This document shows positions 56,290-64,000 of a DNA stretch of 64,000 nucleotides, piece by piece (position 1 is the stretch's first letter; each line of letters opens with the position of its first letter). The notes under the pieces are model-generated. The model was not told the DNA's origin, searched no databases, and saw nothing but the letters and a program-made list of their open reading frames with translations. This DNA comes from Yamagishiella unicocca. Lineage: Eukaryota; Chlorophyta; Chlorophyceae; Chlamydomonadales; Volvocaceae. The stretch spans positions 59,605-123,604 of the forward strand of contig BDSL01000168.1 of NCBI GenBank assembly GCA_003116995.1, written 5' to 3'. Both the position numbers and the translations under genes were made by a program.

Positions 56290-56830
56290 TGTGTCGCACC
56301 TGTCTGGACTCCCACACGGGAGTGCCCATCGCCCCCGCCGCCCCCACACATACACCCACCCACCCCACCTGACCCGCCCTCTCTCTCGAGCAACCCGACT
56401 CCCCACCTCGCACAGCATTCCCCCATACGATGCAAAGGGATTAAAGCGTGGCCTAGCCGCCGGGCGCGTCACAAGAACAACCGGCGGAGGCCCGCTGCCC
56501 CCACTCGTGCACCCACCCACCACCACCCGTACCCAAGTGCGCCCCGCCCCGGCCCAGCCCTCCCTCTCCCTCGAACAACCCGACTGTTCACTTGATACAG
56601 CATTCCCCCGTACAATGCAAAGGCATGGGTGTGCGCCGAGCCGCCGGGCGCAGTCATGAGCGACCGGCCGAGGCCTGCCAACCTCACGCATGCACCCACC
56701 CACCCCACCACACACACCCAAGTGCGACCCACCCCACCGCATGCCTGCACGCATCCGCCCACCCGCCGTGCACAACCCTCACACCCACCCAGGGCACCGA
56801 TGGGTAGGGGCCCGACGCCCTGGCACCGCA
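56290..56830. repeat. Tandem repeat of about 181 bp, two to three copies
   Basis: AGCCGCCGGGCGC at 56455 and 56639, GCACCCACCCACC at 56509 and 56691, and AGCATTCCCCC at 56416 and 56599 are each about 181-184 bp apart. Rich in CCCACC; the long frames over it are repeat-driven. Confidence 0.7.
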
Positions 56831-57338
56831 GCACCAGGGCGTGGAGGCCCGCGTTCGTGCCAGCCGCACCCCCACCCACGGCCCCACACACACATACTAT
56901 GCTCCCTGTCCCGCCTAACCTGCGCTGGCCTGTGGCTGCTCCAACCGTGAGCACACGGCACCGAAGAAGGACCCCGCCATCACCGCACCTAACCGTCACA
57001 CGTGTCTGTGCTGTATGGGGGCTGGGGGCTCTTGGCAGCTGACATGTTGAATACACATGTGGCCGAACTGGTGTTTGTCTGAGCCATGGTCCCCCTACCC
57101 CTTGGCGTGCTCACCCTTCTGGGCATCATCCACGCACCTCGCAGGCATAGCACTCCGGGCACCCGTACCGATGACCATCGGTAGCAACCCTACCATGCGC
57201 CATCAACCCCTGTTTTCAGTTCTAACGCCGCGCAAGAGCCACCAGAGCGCATCTCGCTCGGTTGCAGACACTCGACCGTTCTGACACCGGGCCGCTAGCC
57301 CTTTACTCGGGTCCAAGCGACACCGGGCCGCTACCCCT
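56831..57338. other. No gene seen
   Basis: Contains a 36-bp duplication (GACACCGGGCCGCTA at 57283 and 57320), the second copy of which overlaps the end of the next gene. Confidence 0.4.
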
Positions 57339-57638
57339 CTACTCGGGGCCACGCTTGGCCGAAGCCTCAATGCGCTGCAGTGTCGCTAGAACGTTGCCCA
57401 TCTGCGTGGTGAGCGTGGCCACTTGCGTTGTGAGCGTGCCCATCTGCGTGGTGAGCGTGGTCCCTTGCTTCTGTAGCGCGTCAATGTCAAAGAGCATTTT
57501 CACAGGCACAAACGCGGCCGCGCCTATCGCCAGCCCCTTCTCCACGAACTCTCCGTGGTCGTCCACAAAATCCTTGAACGGGTGCGAGCGCTTCGGTACA
57601 TCCGCGGTGACACCGCCCTTCTTCTTGGCAAAGAACAT
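57339..57638 (-). CDS. Small coiled-coil protein, 99 residues, unknown
   Basis: ATG at 57636-57638 and stop TAG at 57339-57341. The N-terminus is basic (MFFAKKKGG), followed by HPFKDFVDDHGEFVEKGLAI, a hydrophobic Ala/Val segment (GAAAFVPVKMLFDI) and a C-terminal coiled coil of reiterated TLTTQMG/V heptads. The heptads come from a short DNA repeat (57400-57465). It resembles small t-SNARE-like or viral/transposon accessory coiled coils only in general shape; no family is recognised. Confidence 0.4.
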   Translation of the reverse strand: MFFAKKKGGVTADVPKRSHPFKDFVDDHGEFVEKGLAIGAAAFVPVKMLFDIDALQKQGTTLTTQMGTLTTQVATLTTQMGNVLATLQRIEASAKRGPE

Positions 57639-58939
57639 CCTGGCGCGCAGATACAGGCTAGTTAGAGTCTTGTGATAGAATAGGCTAAGAATTTAAGAAT
57701 TCAGATGGATGCACCGCTCACCTGGCCTTGGACGCGGACAAACTTGGCCCAATCGCGAAACGTTACCGGCGCCTGTCCGCATAGCTTCTAAGCAAAGCGC
57801 GCGCCACTTCTTTGTGTTCTGGAAATGGCGCGATGGGAAATAGTAACCTGCTTCGCGATGACGGATTAACGCTAGTCCAAGTACGGTGACGAGCATTTGT
57901 ATTGCTGCAATGCGACTTGCGGTTTGCGACTTGCGACTTATCAGCTAACCTTCCTGAGGAAATTTGTAACATTTTGATTTGTTTGACAGGCATTTCAACA
58001 GATAGCGGTGAAACTGCGGTTACTGTACAGGAAATGTGTACCGCTTTCCTAACAGCAGGACACTGAGTTCTGCGGAGTAGGCGGGGTGTCCAAGGTAGGT
58101 TGGCTGAGGAGTAGGCGGGGTGTCCAAGGTAGGTTGGCTGAGGAGTAGGCGGGGTGTCCGGTAGGTTGGCTGAGGAGTAGGCGGGGTGTCCGGTAGGTTG
58201 GCTGAGATAGGGATACCGCAAGTCTGCTGGACGAGGGCGGGTCCGAAGCAGATGAAGGTGGAGGCGAGGAGGGTGTCGAAGAGGGTGTCGAAGTCGCGGA
58301 GGGAGAAGACACGGGTAATGGTATCGCCGACACGTTTGTAGGGGTGCTGGGGCGGAGTGAGGGTGAAGGTGACTCGGTGATGAGGTTTCCTGTCCGATTG
58401 ACGGGGGTAGAGGGTGGTGGCGACGACGATGAAGGGCCAGACGGGCTGGGGTTGGTCGGCGAAGGTGTGGGAGACGGCGGCGGCGACGAGGGTTGAGATG
58501 GTCGTGCGGAGGAGGTCGTGTGGGCGGGGGGGGGGTCGAGAAGGGGGGGGTGATCAGGGGTCGAGGCGGGGACCGGGGGTCGGAACAGGATGCGAACCAC
58601 ATTGGCACCCAGCGATGAACACATTTAGGGCCATGTCTACCGACACGGTGTATTGTTGCGCATGTTTAGCACCAGGCCAGTATCGTGACATTTACCCAAC
58701 CCAAGCCAGGCCAGCGCAACAACCCATGCGGCTCCGGGCTTGTGCTTCCGAGGTCCGCACTAGGGATGCTGGCAGACCGCAGCCGTGCTGATGCGTTGGA
58801 AGCGCCGTCTGAACGACGATTGGCGACGCTCGTGGTTTGCGAGCCCCCTCCCCTCCCTCGCTGCCTCCCCCCCGCCCCGCCCACTATCCTATCCATGTCG
58901 CCTAACCGGTTTTCATGCCCGCCCACCCACCCACCCCAG
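57639..58939. other. No certain gene; Pro/Ser-rich frame and repeats
   Basis: A minus-strand frame 58049-58624 (ATG at 58622-58624 region) encodes a Pro/Ser-rich stretch (PSPTPSPTNPSPSGPSS) like hydroxyproline-rich cell-wall proteins, but it runs into the 58074-58207 minisatellite and has no folded domain, so I do not call a gene. Confidence 0.3.
58074..58207. repeat. Minisatellite, units of 34, 34, 32 and 32 bp
   Basis: GGAGTAGGCGGGGTGTCC starts at 58074, 58108, 58142 and 58174. The two right-hand units lack AA after GTGTCC. Confidence 0.9.
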
Positions 58940-59050
58940 GTGCTGCTGAGCCAGGTTCATCGGCTGCGGGCTCTCGTGCTTCTGAGCCGCTTCCTGGACA
59001 TGGGTCCCTGGGCTGTGGAGCTGGCGCTGTCCGTGGGCATCTTCCCCTAC
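58940..59050 (+). pseudogene. RAPTOR fragment B (earlier HEAT block), truncated
   Basis: After a CCCAG acceptor the frame reads [20 protein letters not shown] and [17 protein letters not shown], an almost perfect match to one of the most conserved blocks of RAPTOR in plants and animals. In the intact protein the next residues are VLKLLQ; here the match stops at IFPY (59050), where CCCTAC is duplicated and AT-rich sequence begins. This block belongs N-terminal to fragment A, so the two pieces are in the wrong order on the strand. Confidence 0.9.
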
Positions 59051-59400
59051 CCCTACCAAATTAGAAGGTGTATAAGGATGGTGTTAGGCTGTCTTAGCCC
59101 ATATAAAAAGGATAGCTATAAGAGCTATAAGTAGGTTTAAAAAGCCCATAAAACCCACTTATAATTACTTATCTACGCCGCGGTAAAACTGTGCACTCTT
59201 AAAACAGTAAGAAAACACATTCCTTATGTTTTCTTAGCGACTCCTTATAACGTTCTCAGCCTTCTTAGTGCTTTATTAGGGCGTTTTCTTACAGCTTTAT
59301 TAGAGCGTTTATTACAGCTGTCTTTTAGCGCGTCTTCTTAGTGCTTCCTTAGCGCTTTTTTTAGTGTGTTCTTATAACGCTGTAAACACTTTTTTGATAG
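59051..59400. repeat. AT-rich, reiterated insertion next to the RAPTOR block
   Basis: Abruptly AT-rich sequence with repeated CTTAGCG/CTTATAACG and TTTATTAG words (for example TTCTTAGTGCTT at 59262 and 59335). It begins exactly where RAPTOR homology ends, so it may be a short mobile element; ends and target duplication could not be fixed. Confidence 0.5.
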
Positions 59401-59940
59401 CCATTATTGTTAGGTAGGGTTCGTACTGGACGGACAGTATTACTTCCATATGCCCTGACCATTGCACAATGAGAGCTCTCCGAGAGGCAAAACATGCATT
59501 ACATTTGCAAATAAGGCAGTTGCTATGCAGTGACCATATAACAGGTATATGTGTCCTTATAACCCCACAACTACTACCGATCATTATCACCATACAGAAT
59601 GTACCCTAGTTATTATCAGCCAGGCATACGCAATTAGCAACCTACTAATGATCTTTCCATAATAAGCAAAACCCAACACAGCAGTATGTGTAGAACCATT
59701 AAAAGGCTATGCAACACCTTTGCAACACCTTTGCAAAACCAAGAAAACCCAACCCGTCTACACATTTGTGGGTGAAGGGCGTATGGGTACATAGGCACAC
59801 CACATCAGGCATAATCAGGACAAGTTAGACACAAACATAAACCACCAGAAAACCAAGACGATTTTTTGCAAACAGACCACACCCTGCCTCTTCAGGGCAC
59901 TAGTATATACCCGTGCCAGCATCTGTCAGCTGACAGCCAG
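59401..59940. other. No gene seen
   Basis: AT-rich intergenic DNA downstream of the minus-strand gene at 59941-62185; probably its 3' untranslated region at the right-hand end. Confidence 0.4.
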
Positions 59941-62185
59941 TCATTCCTCCACATTGCCAGCAGCAATCAAGTGCTTAACAGATGCCATCTGCCTGTCAGT
60001 AAGGCCGCACTTGGACCTGGCCCATGCCACTGCAGTACCACCATCCTTCACTGCCAGAATCCCCATCACCGGCCAGTTGACCTGCAAAAATGAAGCCTTA
60101 GTAAGCTATGCCCATGAAGCAAGTCCTGAAGGCAAACATTAATCTCGGTGCATCTTACCTTCTCGAACACCCCCAGGGGTGTGTCCTTGAGGGAGATGTG
60201 CCCCACTGGTGGTGGGAGCACAAACTTTTTGCCCACGGCCTCTGATGACTTTGCGATGACCAGGACCTTGCTGCTGCCACCCAGCTGTGGGTTCTGCGAC
60301 AGAAAAGAAATGTTACATGTCCTCTGACCAGCAGCCCCTAGCAAGACACATTCAGGTGTACCCTGCCTGTTATCATTGTACCCACCAGGTCGCCCATGAG
60401 GATGCCAGCACCCAGAATGACGGGCTTAACCAGCTTTTTGCCCTCCTTGACACCGCCCACCAGGAAGCAGCCAGAAGAGATAGTGCCCAGTGGGTACTGG
60501 CTCAAGTACTCAGCGTGGGTGGTTGCCTGGTATGCAGCCAACTCTTTGTCATCATCGTCCAGTAGGGACCCCCACTTGCCAGTTGGGGCCATGTCTGGGA
60601 CGGTGGCCGGGGCTGCGGCCATGGCGGTGGCATGGGCTGGGGCCAGGACGACGGGGGCCACAGCTGGGACCGGGATTCTGGCCCCGGCAGCAGGAGATGT
60701 GACATCCTCGCCCCCCATTCCGCCTGTGGTCGCAGCGGTCTCAGCACCAGTGTTGGTGTCACCGTTGTCGTTCCGGACACCTGCATACCAAAACAAGACA
60801 ACCACACGGGGAATGGCCATATCTTGAGAGGCTTCTTATCCACTTGAGCCTTTAACACTGCATGAATGAAAAGGCCAAAGCTGACACTTGTCATGACTGT
60901 CTGATTACTAGTCTCACCTCCCAGCTTCTTGTTCTCTTCATGCCTCGTATTCTTCCACTTGTTGTAGAGGACGTTCTTCAGCTTTTCCAGCACGGCTGCC
61001 TCACTGGCGTTCTTTTCAAGGCCGAGAAGCTGTGCTGTCCTGCGGTAGCCCATGAGGTCCCCGACGATTGACTTGAGCCGGCTGGTCATGTCCTGGGGCA
61101 GGCACGCACGGGATTATATTTTATCTTGAGGTGGTGTAGATAACACATCTTGAACTGCAAAGACATGCATTGCAAAGGCTCAGACTGCTGCAAACCTACC
61201 TTGATCTGACCGAAGACCGACTCATTGGACAGGTCATCAGCAAACACCTCCATCACTTTGTCCACCAGGACTGCAGATGCCCTCACACGCTGGCTCGCCC
61301 TGTCCTCAGTGCAGGCCAGGGACTTCCGCTTCCTGCTGCTCCCCCCAGTGTTGCACAGAAACCCCAGGCCATCGACAATGCGCTGCAGCTCTGGCGCGAG
61401 CATGCCTGCCCCCTTGAGCTGCTGCTGGAAGTCGTCAGTGAACACAGCGATGGCCTGGTTCTTGCCATCCGCCAAGTCACCGACAAACAATCCAGCATTG
61501 TTCAGGATGCCACAGGCCTTGTATGCCCGGAGGAACCCTCCCTCAGTTGCCACCTGCAGTTTGTACTGTTGTTGCCACCGCATGTTGGCAGCGAGCATCA
61601 TCCCAACATCGCCGAGCAGGTCCAGCGAATGCTTTGAAGCCCACGCCTTCTGCATCTCTGTGAACACCGAAAGATGTGCCTCGGGGTCAACCTCGACCTC
61701 GATATGGGCATCCAGTTGAGCTGCATCCACATCCTTGGCAGCGTCGGCCTGCTTATAAAGAAAGTTCATGCATTTCACAAAGGGCACACTATGAGCCTTC
61801 CAGCAAAGTAGCACAGGTCATAAACGAGTGATAGGATGGCCACTTCGGTTGTTTGACCGGTACCATTGCCCCAAATGACTTGTAATTGCAGGCGCCTACT
61901 CACCTGAACCTTGGCTGCAGGTTTGGGCATTGCAGCAATCCGATTTGACCTCCTTGGGCTGTGTGGCGCGAGGTTGGCAGGTGCCCGCTTCACAATCCGC
62001 TTCACAATCCGCCTCGTTGATCTTGGAACGCTGATGACAGGAAGAGCCCGTATCCTTTCCAGATTACGGGCAATTAGCTGAGCGCGCTCCTCATCCAAGG
62101 TGAGAATTGGCTGCACTAACGAACAGTCTGGGGATGCTGAACGAGATGAACCGTGTCCACTGGTTGGGCTTGGGAAATCTTCCAT
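59941..62185 (-). CDS. Six-exon gene of unknown function, 558 residues
   Basis: Exons 62185-61904, 61748-61200, 61092-60918, 60780-60386, 60293-60159 and 60081-59941 join without a phase error, all with GT-AG introns. ATG at 62183-62185, stop TGA at 59941-59943. The N-terminus is Ser/Pro-rich, then strongly basic (RRIVKRIVKRAPANLA, SPRRSNRIAAMPKP), as in nuclear proteins. Exon 2 is mostly helical (EMQKAWASKHSLDLLGDVG, ELQRIVDGLGFL) with a second basic patch (SSRKRKSLA). Exon 3 (RLKSIVGDLMGYRRTAQLLG ... LYNKWKNTRHEENKK) resembles a small DNA-binding helical domain. Exon 4 has an Ala/Pro/Val linker. Exons 5-6 (VLVIAKSSEAVGKKFVLPP, WPVMGILAVKDGG) look beta-rich. No family is recognised. It could be a transposon-derived or lineage-specific nuclear protein. 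Confidence 0.8.
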
Positions 62186-63014
62186 AAGCTCAGACGTTGT
62201 TAGAGAGAGATAAGCGTGTAACAAGCAGCCATTCGATTGCTGGTGCAGTTTCAAAAGACTGACTCTCTACGGCAATGCACCATGTCGGGACCTTAAATGG
62301 CTATTTATGGCAGTTGACTTGAGCTGTAGCGCTTGTATTCAAATTAAAATGTGGCTAATATAGAAACAGACAGGTGCGTGACCAGAAAAAATGTACAGAC
62401 AGAGCCAAAGTTTACACGGTCACCGTGCACATGCCAAATCACTACCGTGCTGTCCCGGGTTGTGTGCCACTGGCAAAACAGAGGGGGAAACCACCGCACC
62501 ATTGCCATATCCGCACCACACACTGTGCCGTGTCAGTCAATGTATGACTTGTACTCTTACCCAGGCCTGTGAGGTGTGCAGCCAGCAACGGCAGGAATGG
62601 GGCTCAGTGGTGTAGGAAACAGACCAAGGATGGGGCTCTGATGCCCTCCCACACCAACCCCCAGTGGGAAGCCATGATGTGAAAGCTCAGCGAGCGTGTA
62701 TGGCCTAGAGGTGCATGCAGGTGGATCCGGCAGATTAATAGTTCAACGTGCTGCAGTGTTTGGTCAGATGACCCGCTCGCTCTTTTTTGTTTTTGGTTTG
62801 GGCCCGCTGTAACAAGAACTCCTTTGTTCTGGTGCACATCGGTCTCTGTCTTCTCCTGTCTTCCTCAGTGGCTGGTGATGTGCCTGATGGTTATACCTTT
62901 TGCCGTATGTTTTATGCGACATTGCTGTAGAGCTGGCCGAAGCATAGCTTAAAATGAAATGGAGTTTAGGCCCCCGACGCAACCCCTGGCACCCACCACA
63001 CCCTATTTAATGCC
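62186..63014. other. No gene seen
   Basis: Would contain the promoter of the minus-strand gene at 62185; no motif can be named. Confidence 0.4.
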
Positions 63015-63600
63015 ATCCCCACTCGTTGCCCTCCCTCAAACCTAAGACTTCCAGGGTCTGAAGATCCCTGCCGTGAAGCTATTGCCGTAATGCATGGCCT
63101 CGACAGGAGTGGTCCTGTCCTTCACCTTGCCTGGCTGCACATACATGTGCAGGCGAGGGGGTCCAATCATCCACCGAGCCGGCAACCCGGCTCCCATCCC
63201 TACACGCTGCCTTCCCTTGAGAATAAGGCTCCAGCCCCACTCATTGCCATCCCTCGAAACCTAAGGCTTCCAGGGTATTGAAGCCCCGCCGTGAAGCCCC
63301 AGTGCATGGCCTCGACAGTGGTCCTGTCCTTCACCTTGCCCAACTGCGATGCACATACATGTGCAGGCGAGGGGTCCAGCCATCCACCTTGCCAGCTCCC
63401 ATCCCTACTCGCTGCCGTCCCTCAGTAAAACTCCATTCCCACTCGTCGCCCTCCCTCAAACCTAAGGCTTCCAGGGACCAAAAAGCCCCGCTGCGAAGCC
63501 CTTGTGCATGGCCTCGACAGGAGTGGTCCTGTCCTTCACCTTGCCTGGCTGCACATACATGTGCAGGCGAGGGGTCCAGCCATCCACCTTGCGGCATCCC
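63015..63600. repeat. Tandem repeat of about 205 bp, three copies
   Basis: TGCATGGCCTCGACAG starts at 63091, 63303 and 63505; CCTAAGRCTTCCAGGG at about 63041, 63259 and 63459. The third copy overlaps the 3' end of the exon at 63536-64000 (ARWMAGPLACTCM), and the other two copies repeat that exon end without the rest, so the array grew by duplication of an exon edge. Confidence 0.85.
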
Positions 63601-64000
63601 CTGCATGCACGGCGTTGCCGTGCAAAAACAGGGCCTGTCCTGGCTGGACCATCAGCCTGCAGATTTTGTGGGTGGGCAGGGTCCGCATCACGCTTGCAGC
63701 AAAATCGTCATCGAGTGCACCATCATCACCAGAGCCATCCTCACCATTGGATGACTCGGATGCACTGTCGCTGCTGTCCCCTCCTGCCCCGTCGTCTGCC
63801 CCGCCACCCACACCAGCAGCAGTGCTGCCGCCCACCACCATCAACATCAACACCCACACGAGCAGCAGCTGCACCACCCACGCCGCGCCCAGACCGAGCA
63901 CCACGCCAGCAGAGCCGTCGCCTGTGCTGCCAGCAGTAGTGCCACCGCCAGCAGAAGTGCCAGCTTCGCCTCCATCTGCCACCTTGCGGAAGTTTTTAGT
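63536..64000 (-). CDS. Possible 2-oxoglutarate/Fe(II) dioxygenase, 3' part
   Basis: The frame enters from the right edge of the window, so the 5' part is missing. After a Gly/Ala/Ser/Asp-rich low-complexity region with a hydrophobic stretch (VVQLLLVWVLMLMVVGG), it reads MRTLPTHKICRLMVQPGQALF then LHGNAVHAGDAARW. The 'PGQALFLHGNAVHAG' arrangement fits the C-terminal strand of the double-stranded beta-helix with the second iron-binding His and a following Arg, as in TET/JBP and prolyl-hydroxylase-like enzymes. The upstream HxD pair cannot be seen here. The reading ends in a tandem repeat. Confidence 0.4.
   Translation of the reverse strand, partial: TKNFRKVADGGEAGTSAGGGTTAGSTGDGSAGVVLGLGAAWVVQLLLVWVLMLMVVGGSTAAGVGGGADDGAGGDSSDSASESSNGEDGSGDDGALDDDFAASVMRTLPTHKICRLMVQPGQALFLHGNAVHAGDAARWMAGPLACTCMCSQAR

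Noticed and set aside
58049..58624. Cell-wall hydroxyproline-rich glycoprotein
   Set aside because: Pro/Ser-rich composition only, runs into a minisatellite, no signal peptide or pherophorin domain visible.

Overview
The window looks like nuclear DNA of a green alga of the order Chlamydomonadales (volvocine type). The reasons are: GC-rich exons with GTGAGC/GTGCGG donors and GCAG acceptors; Ala, Gly, Gln and Pro runs inside proteins; a plant-type RAPTOR fragment; a retroelement with an integrase-PHD fusion; and very repeat-rich intergenic DNA. There are no prokaryotic operons and no rRNA or functional tRNA genes. The species cannot be named from the sequence alone.

Layout. 1-5.5 kb: a decayed LTR retroelement 3' end (integrase plus PHD finger), a 78-bp minisatellite and anonymous repeats. 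5.5-19.3 kb, minus strand: an apparently intact nine-exon NLR/STAND-type gene (TIR-like domain, NACHT NTPase, 21 WD40 repeats), followed by a 3,560-bp tandem duplicate of its WD40 exon that lacks the rest of the gene. 19.3-29 kb: mostly gene-poor, with a 3'-truncated FAD monooxygenase, a dispersed repeat family and a tRNA-derived SINE with target-site duplication. 29.0-30.2 kb: a single-exon gene resembling nucleoside hydrolases. 32.4-40.0 kb, plus strand: a TIR-like/TPR gene with 42 nearly identical 126-bp TPR units and one internal stop codon. 41.5-45.5 kb: a decayed tyrosine recombinase and other transposon debris. 46.1-47.5 kb: a second TIR-like/TPR gene, frameshifted and cut down to about one TPR. 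48.2-49.4 kb: a second copy of the dispersed repeat. 49.4-52.6 kb: a complete-ended DNA transposon (29-bp perfect inverted repeats, TAA target duplication, PIF/Harbinger type) with two genes but no recognisable transposase. 54.2-59.05 kb: RAPTOR exons out of order, a possible SET-domain exon and many tandem repeats. 59.9-64 kb, minus strand: an intact six-exon gene of unknown function and the 3' part of a possible 2-oxoglutarate dioxygenase gene.

The main biological theme is a family of receptor-like proteins. Three loci (9.3-19.3, 32.4-40.0 and 46.1-47.5 kb) share the same N-terminal TIR-like module with similar intron positions, joined either to NACHT+WD40 or directly to TPR repeats. The C-terminal repeats are nearly identical to each other and show signs of recent unequal exchange, as in fungal and animal NLR-type recognition repertoires. 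Intron positions and gene models are my own, from splice consensus, reading phase and comparison among the three loci; no database search was possible.
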